From Streptomyces sp. ML-6 (GTDB taxonomy: Bacteria; Actinomycetota; Actinomycetes; Streptomycetales; Streptomycetaceae), in the NCBI RefSeq assembly GCF_030116705.1, contig NZ_JAOTIK010000001.1, positions 3,006,001 to 3,070,000 on the forward strand: a stretch of 64,000 nt of DNA. Direction: 5' to 3'. This document shows positions 19,055 to 27,396 of this stretch, in pieces (positions within the stretch are counted from its first letter, which is position 1; each line of letters starts with the position of its first letter). The position numbers were made by a program, and so were the translations under genes. The notes beneath the pieces are model-generated. The model saw nothing but the letters and a program-made list of their open reading frames with translations. It ran no database searches and was not told where the DNA came from.

Positions 19055-20014
19055 GTGAGCGGTGAACGCCCCGGGCTGTACGAGATGTTCGACGACCGGT
19101 TCCGTACCGGGCGGTGCATGAACGGCGACGACGCGCTGGAGGTCCTGTACACCGGCTGCCGCTGGGCCGAGGGACCGGTCTATCTGCCCGCCTGGCGCCA
19201 GGTGGTCTGGAGCGACATCCCCAACGACCGGATGCTGCGCTGGGACGAGGAGACCGGCGCGGTCGGCGTCTTCCGCCGCCCGGCCGGGCACACCAACGGC
19301 AACACCCTCGACCGCGAGGGCCGGTTGATCACCTGCGAGCAGGGCAACCGCCGGGTGACCCGGACCGAACACGACGGCACGATCACGGTGCTGGCCGACC
19401 GCTGGCGGGGCAGGCGCCTGAACAGTCCGAACGACGCGGCGGTGAAGTCCGACGGCTCGATCTGGTTCTCCGACCCGGACTTCGGCATCACCAGCGACTA
19501 CGAGGGCCACCGCGCGCAGAGCGAGATCGGCTCCAACAACGTCTACCGGATCGACCCGGCCTCCGGCGAGGTGCGCCTGGCCGCGGACTGCTTCGGCGCC
19601 CCGAACGGGCTGGTCTTCTCGGCGGACGAGCGGCAGTTGTTCGTCTCCGACACCCGGGCCGGGTTCATCCGGGTCTTCGACGTGCGGGACGACGGCACGC
19701 TGTCGGACGGCGAGGTCTTCGCCGAGGCGGCAGCCCGCGAGAAGGCCCGCTTCGACAACCTCCGCTTCGACGACGGCGGCCGGCTCTGGGCCGCCGCCCT
19801 GGACGACGGCGTGCACTGCTACGACCCCGACGGCGCCCTGATCGGCCGCCTGGACGTCCCCGAGACGGTCGCCAACATCTCCTGGGGCGGCGCCAAGCGC
19901 AACCGCCTCTTCATCACCGCCGGGACCAGCCTCTACTCGGTGGTCATGGGCGTCACCGGCACCCACCCGACCGGCCCGGGACGACGGCCCTGGCTGGACC
20001 CGGCACCCCGGTGA
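19055..20014 (+). CDS. SMP-30/gluconolactonase family protein
   Basis: A 319-residue six-bladed propeller enzyme. Family motifs include AEGPVYLPAWRQVVWSDIPNDRMLRWD, GHTNGNTLDREGRLITCEQGNRRVTR, LNSPNDAAVKSDGSIWFSDPDFGI and GAPNGLVFSADERQLFVSDT. The metal ligands expected in this fold (Glu in AEGP, Asn in LNSPND and PNGL, Asp near DDG) are all present. Such enzymes hydrolyse sugar lactones. The GTG at 19055 was chosen because GAGGAG lies eight bases upstream; the GTG at 19046 overlaps that site. The Lrp gene diverges upstream. Confidence 0.9.
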   Translation: MSGERPGLYEMFDDRFRTGRCMNGDDALEVLYTGCRWAEGPVYLPAWRQVVWSDIPNDRMLRWDEETGAVGVFRRPAGHTNGNTLDREGRLITCEQGNRRVTRTEHDGTITVLADRWRGRRLNSPNDAAVKSDGSIWFSDPDFGITSDYEGHRAQSEIGSNNVYRIDPASGEVRLAADCFGAPNGLVFSADERQLFVSDTRAGFIRVFDVRDDGTLSDGEVFAEAAAREKARFDNLRFDDGGRLWAAALDDGVHCYDPDGALIGRLDVPETVANISWGGAKRNRLFITAGTSLYSVVMGVTGTHPTGPGRRPWLDPAPR

Positions 20015-20299
20015 CCTCCCGGCCGGGACGCGCCGCCCGGGCACGGGCCGGACCGCCCGCCTCCGCGTTCAAGGACGCTCGTGGTCAGGCCGGAACTCCG
20101 AGCGCGCCGCCGAGCACATCGAGCCCACGTGTCTGCTGGGGCAACGATCGGTACAAGGTCAGGGCCCGGGTGCGGGAACTGGCCACTGCCGACTACGTGA
20201 ACATCCTCCGCGAGCTGGTCGGTTCGGGGCTGGAGCTGATGCACTTCACTGGGGGAACTTCACCCGGTGAAGAAGTCACGCGGTAGCTTCCGCCAACGG
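20015..20299. other. Degenerate intergenic stretch after the lactonase gene
   Basis: About 285 bases with no complete gene. One frame (about 20131-20286) reads CWGNDRYKVRARVRELATADYVNILREL with coding-like composition and then stops; I do not recognise it and it has no start. It probably is a fragment brought in with the mobile DNA that follows. Confidence 0.4.
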
Positions 20300-20463
20300 C
20301 TCCACCCCGGCGCAAGGACCTGCAACGCCCCCTGTGGACCATCCGGGCACTCGGCGAACGCACCGCCGCCGAACTCAAGGAGTGCTGGCGCTCCCTCAAA
20401 CGGATCACCCTCAGCCTCGGCCGCATCGACGCCACCGCCCGAGCCACCCTCGCCCTCAACCGA
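20300..20463 (+). pseudogene. C-terminal fragment of an IS5-type (HARBI1-like) transposase
   Basis: From about 20311 the plus strand reads RKDLQRPLWTIRALGERTAA, then ELKECWRSLKRITLSLGRID and ATARATLALN. This resembles the last 50 residues of a common Streptomyces IS5-type DDE transposase, where ALGERAAAELKERWRALxxxT precedes the C-terminus. No upstream catalytic part is present. It is a relic and marks the left edge of the mobile region. Confidence 0.6.
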
Positions 20464-20529
20464 TCTAAACCAGTTGTCAGTGTCTCTCCCTATCATCCCA
20501 AGCAGTCCTGTCGATTAGAGGAAGACACC

Positions 20530-20867
20530 ATGGCCGAAGAAACGCACAGGAAGTACGACAACACCACCATCGCCGCACTCATGACCTTAGCGAGGGGCGG
20601 CTGCTACGCCCCCCGCTGTGGAGCACCAACGGTGCGCATCATCGACGGCAAGCCTGTCCTGAACCTGGACATCGCTCACATTCGCGCTCTGAAAGCTGGC
20701 GGGAAACGGTACGACCCTTCCTGGAACCTGGACAAAAGGAACAGCTTCGCCAACCTGCTGTTGTTGTGCAATGTGCACCACAAGCGCGTCGACGGCGTGG
20801 ACGGTGAGAAGTACACCGTGGAAATCCTTGAGGGATGGAAGCGCGTCCGCGAAGCCGACGGACAGGA
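20530..20867 (+). pseudogene. HNH-endonuclease-like gene, 5' half, interrupted by an IS3 element
   Basis: The ATG at 20530 follows a GAGGAAG site. The peptide starts MAEETHRKYDNTTIAALMTLARGGCYAPRCGAP and contains DIAHIRALKAGGKRYD and, later, NLLLLCNVHHKRVDG, an HNH-like Cys/His pattern (CYAPRC then CNVHHK with DIAHI). The frame then runs into the IS at 20868 and stops at 20946. Joining base 20867 to 22200, after removing one copy of the 3-bp target duplication, restores a single 254-codon frame, so this and the 22200-22626 piece were one gene. Confidence 0.8.
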
Positions 20868-20917
20868 TGAACCGCCCCGGGTGAAGTGGAGACTCGATTT
20901 CATGAAAGGATCGAGTC

Positions 20918-21244
20918 ATGGCACGACCTTCCCGTTACCCGCTTGAGCTGCGCCGACGTGCGGTGCGCATGGTCGCCGAGGTCCGCGGCGACCACCCGAC
21001 CGATACCGCGGCCTTGCAGGCGGTGGTCGAGAAGCTGGACATCGGCTCCCGCGAGACGCTGCGGAACTGGGTGAAGCAGCACGAGATCGACGCGGGGACC
21101 CGTCCGGGGACCACGACGGAGGAGTCCGCCCAGGTCAAGGCTCTGAAGAAGGAAGTCGCCGAGCTGAAGCGGGCCAACGGGATCCTGAAGGCCGCGGCGT
21201 CTTTCTTCGCGGCCGAGCTCGACCGGCCACACACACGCTCGTAG
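20918..21244 (+). CDS. IS3-family transposase OrfA
   Basis: A 108-residue protein with an N-terminal HTH_Tnp domain (MARPSRYPLELRRRAVRMVAE, ETLRNWVKQHEIDAG) and a leucine-zipper-like C-terminus (VKALKKEVAELKRANGILKAAASFFAAELDRP). It recognises the element's ends. OrfB lies in the -1 frame, as expected for programmed frameshifting to make the OrfAB transposase. It has an ATG start inside the left end of the element. Confidence 0.9.
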   Translation: MARPSRYPLELRRRAVRMVAEVRGDHPTDTAALQAVVEKLDIGSRETLRNWVKQHEIDAGTRPGTTTEESAQVKALKKEVAELKRANGILKAAASFFAAELDRPHTRS

Positions 21245-22169
21245 CGTTCATCGACGAGCACCGGGACCGCTTCGGCGGCGTCGAGCCGATCTGCCGTGTG
21301 CTGAGCGCACACGACTGCAAGATCGCCCCTCCACCTACTACGCCCACCACAAGCGCCGGACCGTGCCGTCCGCCAGGACCGTGCGGGACGGCGAGCTGAA
21401 GGAACTGATCCAGCACGTCCACGACTCCAACTACCGTGTCTACGGGGCGAGGAAGATCTGGAGGGAGCTGAACCGGCAGGGCCACGTCGTGGCCCGCTGC
21501 ACCGTCGAACGCCTGATGCGCGAGCTCGGCATCGCCGGCGCGGTCCGCGGCAGACGTGTGATCACCACGCTTCCCGGCGGCCAGGCCGAGCGGGCCCCGG
21601 ACCTGGTGGACCGCGACTTCGTCGCGAGCGCCCCGAACCGCTGCTGGGTCGCGGACTTCACGCATGTAAAGACCTGGGCCAGTGTCGTCTATGTCGCCTT
21701 CGTCGTGGACACCTTCTCCCGCCGGATCGTCGGCTGGTCCGCGGCCACCGTGAAGGAGACGGTCTTCGTGCTGGACGCCCTGGAGATGGCGATCTGGCAA
21801 CGCGACCGCGACCAACACCCCATTCGGCCGGGAGAGTTGATCCATCACAGCGATGCGGGTTCGCAGTACACGAGTTTCCGGCTCGCCGAGCACCTGGACG
21901 CCGCCGGCATCGCCGCCTCGATCGGATCGGTCGGGGACGCCTACGACAATGCCCTGATGGAGAGCACGATCGGCCTGTTCAAGACCGAGCTGATCAAGCC
22001 CCAGAGGCCCTGGAAGACGCTCTCGCAGGTCGAGCTCGCCACCGCCGAGTACGTCGACTGGTACAACCACCGCCGACTTCACGGTGAGATAGACCACGTC
22101 CCGCCCGCCGAATACGAGGCCAATCACTACATGGAATCCACGAAACCCCAGGTCACAACCACAATCTGA
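21241..22169 (+). pseudogene. IS3-family transposase OrfB (DDE), frameshifted by one base
   Basis: The beginning, VAFIDEHRDRFGGVEPICRV, is in frame with 21241; after KIA the frame must change to continue as STYYAHHKRRTVPSARTVRDG and the rest. One C seems lost from the CCCC run near 21327. Downstream the integrase core is intact: the catalytic residues are in WVADFTHVKTW, IHHSDAGSQYTSF and DNALMESTIGLFKTEL, and the protein ends TTI. Translation from an ATG/GTG at 21363 would give 268 residues without the OrfB N-terminus. Either a dead transposase or a sequencing error. Confidence 0.8.
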
Positions 22170-22199
22170 GATCTCTACCGAACCCGGGGCGGTTCAGGA

Positions 22200-22626
22200 T
22201 GCCCTTGCCGGATTGAGCGGGCTGACTGAGGCCCGGTTGGTCAAGATGATCCAAGAGGCTCAGGATCAATACGTTGATCGGCTCGCTCCATTACTGGGAG
22301 CCATCGCCAAACAAATGCCGGAATTGTCGTCCCTCCTCAAGATCCTCAAGACGGATCTTGAGTACACCCAGGGGCGTACACCTGACATTTCGGAAGACAC
22401 AGCCTGGATGGTTTACCAGGCCAGCCGAGACCTGGCACACCTTCAGGACAACGCGCCGTTGCTGCTGGAGGCCGGTGACGAGCTCGCTCATCTGCAAGAC
22501 ATCAGCTTGCTGACCTCCGCAGCTCAGGCCTTGAAGCAAGTAGCAAATCTGCCGGAAGCTCTCAACGGCGCAGTCGACAACATTCGGAGTGCTGCGGCTT
22601 CCCTTTCGGACGCAAGAAGGTACTGA
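22200..22626 (+). pseudogene. HNH-endonuclease-like gene, 3' half, downstream of the IS3 element
   Basis: This is the continuation of the gene broken at 20867: the joined codon is GAT, followed by ALAGLSGLTEARLVKMIQEA in frame. The rest is a helical segment (YVDRLAPLLGAIAKQMPELSSLLKILKTDLEY ... LLTSAAQALKQVANLPEAL) with no motif I recognise. A TTG at 22213 could start an isolated 137-residue product, but there is no ribosome site, so it is probably not made. Confidence 0.75.
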
Positions 22627-22705
22627 TCGAGCTAAATGCCAACTGGCCGGGTCCGAGCTGCCACCTGGGCCCGCGATGAGACCCAGGTGGATCAAGCAAG
22701 ACCTT

Positions 22706-22747
22706 TGCCAGCAGGCTCTGCTGGCAGGGCCGGGTTATTTGAACCCG
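22706..22747 (+). terminator. Two hairpins downstream of the interrupted HNH gene
   Basis: TGCCAGCA/TGCTGGCA (22706-22713 and 22719-22726) is followed by CGGGTT/AACCCG (22731-22736 and 22742-22747). They lie 80-120 bases beyond the stop of the HNH gene 3' half and probably formed its terminator. Nothing else was seen between 22627 and 22850. Confidence 0.45.
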
Positions 22748-22850
22748 TGGCCTCTTCACCCCGAAGCAACCTGGGTACGTGTTGGCTCTTGGGTCGCTGT
22801 ACGTCTCGCCTCGCGTGATGGTTCGTAGGCGTCCGCGATTGCACCACTGT

Positions 22851-22956
22851 GAGCTTCCGCCAACTTGAAGTCGCAGGTCAAAGGGCTGGTGTGATTGGTC
22901 CTCGGGGTGCTCGTGCTGGTCATGGGCGGGAGTCCGCAGAGAAGATCATCTGTCAG
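22851..22956 (+). repeat. 106-bp inverted repeat, left copy
   Basis: Starts GAGCTTCCGCCAACTTGAAG and is repeated in inverted orientation at 25280-25385 with roughly 10 differences. At the right copy this sequence is the leader upstream of a small coding remnant (24760-25220). Here it is cut short at about 22956, where the IS5-type element begins. It is therefore probably the truncated start of a second copy of the same element. Confidence 0.75.
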
Positions 22957-23785
22957 TGTTTGACTTCGAGGTCCGTCAGGACGAGCAGAGCGCAGAGCAG
23001 TTGGGGACGCGGGCGGGGTTGGCGCGGAGTTTGATGAGGATCCGCCAGTTCTTGAGGTGGGCGAAGCCGTGCTCGACCGGTGCGCGTCCGACGGCGAGGA
23101 CGCGGTTGGCTTCCTTCTCGCCTGGGGTGAGCTTGTGGGTTCGGCCGGCGGTGTGGCCGGTGACGATCACGGGGTCGAGGATGTCGTTGTCCAGTCCGCG
23201 GAAGCCGAGATCGGCCAACGCCCCGAGGCTGGCGGCGCGCAGGTGGGTCAGGATGTGGTCGTGGTGGGCGGCGGTGTTGTCGTGGGTTCGGCCGGGGCGG
23301 GCGGCGGACATCCAGATCAGGCGGCCCTTTTCGTCGGTCAGAGCGAGGAAGTGCAGGCCGTGGCTGTGATGCTTGCCGGAGTAGTTCCGTCGGTCGGCTC
23401 TTCCGGTGCGGCGCTGGGTGCGGATGAGGGTGCCGTCGATCAGGACCACCTCCCCGCCCGGCTTGGCTACCTTCCGTAGGGCACGGTCCAAGCGCGGTGC
23501 CTGGGCGGCGAGCAGTCCGATCAGCTCGTCCCGCCAGCGGCGCACGGTGGACTCGGACACGTCGTTGCCGCCGGGCATGTCGGCCAGGCGCTGATCGTGG
23601 CGCAGTACGGCCAGGACGATCACTGCGATCCGTCCGGGTGGCAGGATCCGCCACCGGGACCGTATCGCCTTCAGGTGGTGCCGCAGCAGGCCGGCGAGAT
23701 GGTTGACGGTGTGCGTGGACAGCGGCAGACGGCACTGGTAGACAAGCGGGCAGGTGTTCTCGGCGCGTTCCTTGGCTTTCGTCAC
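22953..23785 (-). pseudogene. IS5-type DDE transposase, frameshifted near the C-terminus
   Basis: From GTG 23785 the frame reads VTKAKERAENTCPLVYQC and contains the DDE residues in VVLIDGTLIRTQ, ALADLGFRGLDNDIL and VEHGFAHLKNWRILIKLR. After NPARVP the frame should continue QLLCALLVLTDLEVKH, ending at 22953, but this needs one extra base; a C appears lost from a run at about 23003-23006. Without it the protein ends NCSALCSS at 22976. The HTH region is VSESTVRRWRDELIGL. Terminal repeats were not convincingly found; the left end is near 22953-22956. Confidence 0.75.
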
Positions 23786-24009
23786 ACAACTCCAACGGCT
23801 GCCGGGGGCACTGTGGTTACCCCCATGCCTCACTGTTCAGGCTGCGGCCTGTCTGTCACAGGATGTTCAGACGGGACGACGGACCGGCAGCCCTGGTGGT
23901 CGCTGGAGAAGCACTGGCCGGCGGGCCCCATACGGAGGCACCACGCGGCACTGCCCGGCTGTTCGCTCGTTGGTCATCGGACTGCACCAAGCGACAGGAG
24001 CGAGCCGTC

Positions 24010-24315
24010 ATGGCCATCAAGATCACCGAAGACTGCATCAACTGCGGCGCCTGCGAGCCCGAGTGTCCGAACGAGGCGATCGAGGCGGGTGACGAGATCT
24101 ACGTGATCAACCCCAGCGCCTGCTCGGAGTGCGTAGGTTTCTACGACCAGCTCGCGTGTCAGGCGGTGTGCCCGGTGGAATGCTGCCTGACGGATCCGGA
24201 CAGGGTGGAGGCCGAGGAGGTCCTGATCAACCGATCCTTGAGCCTGCACCCCGATGACGCCGAGCTCCGGCGGAAGGCGGAGGCCAACGACTACCCCAGC
24301 CACTTCCGGAAGTGA
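24010..24315 (+). CDS. 2[4Fe-4S] ferredoxin, YfhL-like
   Basis: A 101-residue protein. Cys 9, 12, 15 and 19 (CINCGACEPEC) form one cluster site. Cys 38, 41, 50 and 54 (CSECVGFYDQLACQAVC) form the second, whose CxxC-x8-C spacing marks the YfhL/Allochromatium-type ferredoxins of unusually low potential; extra cysteines follow (VECC). It is a small cytoplasmic electron carrier; its partner is not nearby. The ATG at 24010 has AGGAG ten bases upstream. It is convergent with the next gene, four bases separating the stops. Confidence 0.9.
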   Translation: MAIKITEDCINCGACEPECPNEAIEAGDEIYVINPSACSECVGFYDQLACQAVCPVECCLTDPDRVEAEEVLINRSLSLHPDDAELRRKAEANDYPSHFRK

Positions 24316-24319
24316 ACCT

Positions 24320-24658
24320 TCACCGCTCTGCGGGGCAGGAACTCCCGCCGGTCCGGCGGGCCTGGCGCTGACGCACGAGAGCGGCGTGCATGCGCACCAC
24401 GGCGGCACGATCGGGTACGTGATAGGCACGCGCGTCGCGCTCGTAGTTGTCAAGTAGCTGCTGCCCGACAAGTGCCTTCTTGTCCGGGTCCTTACCGCAT
24501 GCTTTGAACAGCTCGCGGTAGCGAGCCTGGTACTCCGGAAGACCCTTCTTGTGGCGGGGTGCGGCCACTGCGGGGCGCCCGTGGCCTGCAAGGCATGACG
24601 CAGCAAGGCCCCCGAGCATGACCCGGAGCGCTTGGCGGCGTGTTGGTTCGAAGGTCAT
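24320..24658 (-). CDS. Small secreted protein, probable Tat substrate, unknown function
   Basis: A 112-residue protein beginning MTFEPTRRQALRVMLGGLAASC, an RR-containing signal sequence that fits Tat export, possibly with a lipobox-like cysteine at residue 22. The mature part is basic (KKGLPEYQARYRELFKACGKDPDKK) with no recognised domain. The ribosome site is weak. It lies inside the mobile region between the IS5-type element and the inverted-repeat remnant. Confidence 0.55.
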   Translation of the reverse strand: MTFEPTRRQALRVMLGGLAASCLAGHGRPAVAAPRHKKGLPEYQARYRELFKACGKDPDKKALVGQQLLDNYERDARAYHVPDRAAVVRMHAALVRQRQARRTGGSSCPAER

Positions 24659-24759
24659 GCACGGAAAGTAGCAGATTGGCTACGTAAAGCTAGTGCGGGT
24701 GGCTGCGCTCCGAAGCGCCGGCCAACACACTGACGGGCGGACAGGAGCCGTGAGAACCG

Positions 24760-25220
24760 GCCCCTTCCTACAGGCGAGGAGCGAACCGCCGTCGGGCTGT
24801 TTGCGCAGCCAGCCCCGATCGGCCAGTCGGACTAGCTTCGCTCGAAGCGGTTCCAGCTTGGCCCGCACGCTGACATCCACCCCCCAGCATTTCACCGACC
24901 TGCCGAGCCATGACAGGTCCGGCGCCCTGCCGCACGACCGTGAGAATGCGCTGATAGTCCGGCGGGAGAACAACCTCCTCCGCACCTGACGTACGGTGCG
25001 GAATCAGCATCACTGCCCGGCCACCCACCTGCCCGGGCGCCAGCGCGGTCGAGGCGCGCTCATCAGCGAGCTACTCAATCACACGTTCAAGGACTCGCTC
25101 AGCGATGGCGAGTTCGTCCTGCTCTGTCCGCACCTCAGCCAACTGCTTGGCCAGCTGTTCTTCGAGCTCGTCCAGTTCCGCCCGCCGCGCGGTGATCCGT
25201 TCCAGCAGCTCGGGATCCAT
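24760..25220 (-). pseudogene. Remnant of a small mobile-element-associated gene (unknown function)
   Basis: The ATG at 25220 begins MDPELLERITARRAELDELE, a coiled coil continuing EQLAKQLAEVRTEQDELAIAERVLERVIE, then a TAG stop. After it the same frame resumes as GGRAVMLIPHRTSGAEEVVLPPDYQRILTVV and VMARQVGEMLG, shifts, and continues VDVSVRAKLEPLRAKLVRLA. So one stop and one frameshift break what looks like a coiled-coil plus winged-helix protein. I have seen similar proteins near Streptomyces transposable elements, but cannot name the function. Confidence 0.6.
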
Positions 25221-25279
25221 ACAGCGGATCGTGGAAGGCCGCCCGGCCACAGCGAGCAGAAACCGGTGAATCGCTTGTG

Positions 25280-25385
25280 CTGACGGACGATCTACTCCGC
25301 GGACTCCCGCCCACGACCAGCACGAGCACCCCGGGGGTCGATCACACCAGCCCTTTGACCTGCGACTTCAAGTTGGCGGAAGCTC
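25280..25385 (-). repeat. 106-bp inverted repeat, right copy
   Basis: Inverted counterpart of 22851-22956. On the minus strand it precedes the coding remnant that starts at 25220 by 60 bases and so is its 5' leader. The 2.3 kb between the two copies hold the IS5-type transposase, the ferredoxin and the Tat-type small gene. Confidence 0.75.
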
Positions 25386-25508
25386 TGTGTGCGTCAGCGC
25401 CGTCACTCAGGTAGGCACTCACCCGGTGTCCACTGATGACCCACGGGCGGCCGGGCCCTGAGCCGGTCCGCGTGCTTCGGACAGATGATCCAGCCAGGAC
25501 AGGAGTCT

Positions 25509-25925
25509 TCACAGGTAGAGCTGTCGTTCGCAGGTCCGGCAGAAGGTCTTTCCGGCGCGGTTCTCGGTCTGCCGGTGCTCGCACGCCGTCGTCCCGGGCC
25601 CGCCCGCAGGCGGTGTGTGGGCGGGCAGGGCGAGTCTCGCGGGCCGCACGGTCCGTGCGGGGCGTGCGGCGCGGCTGTCGGTTGCGTCGCGGTGGTGGGT
25701 CTGGGCTCGCACTATGCGGTCGATCTCCATCAGGCACGGGCCGCACGCGTACACGTCGCCCGTCGCGCCGGGGGTGTGCACGGAACCGATCCACAGCACG
25801 CGCACGCCCTCGCGTCGGCAGTACAACCAACAGGCCCCCTCCACCCACGCGTTGCCGTCATCCGCCCGCGCGACCGGCGGCCACGCATCGCGCCACGGCC
25901 GCCCTGCGGCAGGGGCGAACCTCAC
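25509..25925 (-). CDS. Conserved hypothetical with CxxC motifs, last gene of a coupled trio
   Basis: From GTG 25925 (138 residues): VRFAPAAGRPWRDAWPPVAR, WLYCRREGVRVLWIGSVHTP, DVYACGPCLMEIDRIVRAQ, an Arg/Ala-rich linker, and CEHRQTENRAGKTFCRTCERQLYL at the C-terminus. The CxxC pairs suggest a zinc-binding fold. Its start overlaps the stop of the DUF7848 gene by four bases (GTGA), so the two are coupled. Function unknown; it is often a companion of DUF7848 proteins in Streptomyces as far as I recall. Confidence 0.7.
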   Translation of the reverse strand: MRFAPAAGRPWRDAWPPVARADDGNAWVEGACWLYCRREGVRVLWIGSVHTPGATGDVYACGPCLMEIDRIVRAQTHHRDATDSRAARPARTVRPARLALPAHTPPAGGPGTTACEHRQTENRAGKTFCRTCERQLYL

Positions 25926-26200
25926 GGCGCGCCCCCGTGCGTCCGCGCGAGCCGGGCCGGTTCGTCGGTCAACGGCCGCAGCACCGCGTAGTCGCCGAAG
26001 TTCCGGCGGCAGCGCCGGTGCCCCGTCTCCTGCGTGTGCCCGCGCTGCCACTCCTCCACCGGCCCGGGACCGCCGTACGCACCGGACTCCGCACCGCACT
26101 CGGTCTCGTCACCGGACACACAACGCGCCCCGTACTCCGGCTCCGCCGTCACGTCCTGCTCGACGGAGAACGGAACGTAACGGAACACCCGCCGGGTCAC
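25922..26200 (-). CDS. DUF7848-like conserved hypothetical
   Basis: A 92-residue protein from GTG 26200: VTRRVFRYVPFSVEQDVTAE, CVSGDETECGAESG, PGPVEEWQRGHTQETGHRRCRRNF and DYAVLRPL. The pattern RYVxxxI...CxSGDExxCGxxSG...W...HTxxTxHxxYRR is that of a small Streptomyces family annotated DUF7848. Cys and His spacing could fit one metal ion. Both ends overlap neighbours by GTGA, the middle gene of the coupled trio. Confidence 0.75.
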   Translation of the reverse strand: MTRRVFRYVPFSVEQDVTAEPEYGARCVSGDETECGAESGAYGGPGPVEEWQRGHTQETGHRRCRRNFGDYAVLRPLTDEPARLARTHGGAP

Positions 26201-26430
26201 CGCCCCACCCCCCGCCGGAGCGCGACAGCGAGCGCACGGGCCGTCTCCACATTGCACCGCCCCAGGTCGACCAGCACACCCGGGGCGGTCCCCGCACAGG
26301 AAACGGCATCGAGGGACAGGGACGGCAGCTTCACCCCCGCCACCCTCAGCACATCCCTCAACTCGTCGCGCGCCCGCTCGGCGTCTACGTCCTCGTCCCG
26401 CACTGTCTGCTGCCTGTCTGCCGTCGCCAT
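26197..26430 (-). CDS. Small conserved protein paired with the Scr1-type HTH gene (locus 1)
   Basis: A 77-residue protein, MATADRQQTVRDEDVDAERA, with core LRDVLRVAGVKLPSLSLDAVSC and LVDLGRCNVETARALAVAL. It resembles the product of 44223-44492 at the second HTH/DUF397 locus: both have a helical (R/A)DxLxxxGIxLPSL start and a (L/D)GxCNxxTAxxLAxxL end. Start at ATG 26430 chosen because GGGAG lies eight bases upstream. Divergent from the HTH gene at 26566, first of three coupled genes. Confidence 0.75.
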   Translation of the reverse strand: MATADRQQTVRDEDVDAERARDELRDVLRVAGVKLPSLSLDAVSCAGTAPGVLVDLGRCNVETARALAVALRRGVGR

Positions 26431-26565
26431 GCTCGACACTCCCTGCGTTCGTCTGCCGCCCTGACGGGAATCCGCTACGTTGCGTGCCTCAAGCGTCGCT
26501 CTCCATGACGGAGATCAACAGGCATTCATGTCCCCTGCCGCTACTGGGGAGATGGGAGTTGCACC

Positions 26566-27396
26566 ATGGCTGCACGTCCGTGCGAACTGACCCCCGACCG
26601 AAGCGCCCGGCACTTGTTCGGCGCGAAAATGCGCACTCACAGAGAGCTGGCAGACATGAGCCTTGAGGCGCTGTCCAACGTGGTGAACATCAGCCGCAGC
26701 CATCTGTCCCGCATCGAGACGGCAGAATCCATGCCACCTCCGGACCTGCCGCCCCGACTGGACGCCGCCTTCGGTACGGACGGGATCTTCCAGGAGCTGT
26801 ACCGGCTTGCGAGCAAGGAGATCCACCCCGACCAGTTCCAACGCCGCATGGAACTTGAGGCGCGAGCACGAGTGATCGGGGAGTACAGCGGCCAGATCGT
26901 GCCGGGGCTCTTGCAGACGGAGGACTATGCACGGGCCCAGTTCAGAATGGCCAACCCCTGGAAATCGGAAGACGGGATCGAAGAGCTGGTCACCGCCCGT
27001 CTGAGCCGACAGTCGGTGTTCCGGTCCGGCCCCCTGATGGACTACTCAGCAGTACTGGACGAGACCATGCTCCGACGGGGCTTCGGCGGGACGGCCGTAA
27101 TGCGGGCACAGCTCGCGCACCTCGTAGAACTGACGCATACCCGGGTGACCATGGTTCAGGTCCTCCCGTTCGACCTCATGGGACATGCGCTGGTCGGTGG
27201 CTCCCTCATGCTGATGACCTTGAACGACGGTGCCCGGATCGCCTACGAGGAAGGCATCACGACCGGCACGTTGACGGAAGATCTGGAGAGCGTCGTCGAC
27301 CATCAGCGGGCATACGATCTGCTGAGGGCCTCTGCCCTGTCGCCGGGGGACTCGGCGGCGTTCATCCGGTCCGTAATGGAGGCACTTCCAACATGA
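26566..27396 (+). CDS. Scr1-family HTH regulator with DUF5753 (locus 1)
   Basis: A 276-residue protein. Residues 15-60 form an XRE-type HTH (LFGAKMRTHRELADMSLEAL, ISRSHLSRIETAE); residues about 95-270 form the DUF5753 domain (RARVIGEYSGQIVPGLLQTEDYARA, VTARLSRQSVF, VLDETMLRRGFGG, TRVTMVQVLPF, DLESVVDHQRAYDLLRASALSP). Such proteins form a large Streptomyces family that pairs with DUF397 proteins and affects development and antibiotic production (for example WhiJ and the abaA locus). GGGAG is seven bases before the ATG. The stop overlaps the DUF397 start (ATGA). Confidence 0.92.
   Translation: MAARPCELTPDRSARHLFGAKMRTHRELADMSLEALSNVVNISRSHLSRIETAESMPPPDLPPRLDAAFGTDGIFQELYRLASKEIHPDQFQRRMELEARARVIGEYSGQIVPGLLQTEDYARAQFRMANPWKSEDGIEELVTARLSRQSVFRSGPLMDYSAVLDETMLRRGFGGTAVMRAQLAHLVELTHTRVTMVQVLPFDLMGHALVGGSLMLMTLNDGARIAYEEGITTGTLTEDLESVVDHQRAYDLLRASALSPGDSAAFIRSVMEALPT

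Larger units (their letters stand above)
20868..22196 (+). mobile_element. IS3-family insertion sequence, 1329 bp, with GGA target duplication
   Basis: Terminal inverted repeats TGAACCGCCCCGGGT (20868-20882) and ACCCGGGGCGGTTCA (22182-22196) have the TG...CA ends typical of IS3 elements. The host bases GGA flank both sides (20865-20867 and 22197-22199). Inside are orfA with an HTH and orfB with a complete DDE triad. The second frame carries a one-base deletion. Confidence 0.9.

Noticed and set aside
22700..22760. A tRNA-like T-arm (GGGTTCAAATAACCC) on the minus strand downstream of the HNH gene, suggestive of a tRNA-type attachment site.
   Set aside because: The conserved C after the loop is absent, no acceptor, D or anticodon arm can be folded, and the sequence forms a simple hairpin; treated as part of a terminator.
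25342..25508. Frame reading VSAYLSDGADAHRASANLKS as the end of a gene downstream of 25509.
   Set aside because: It is the antisense/extension frame over the 106-bp repeat arm with no start; the repeat explains it.
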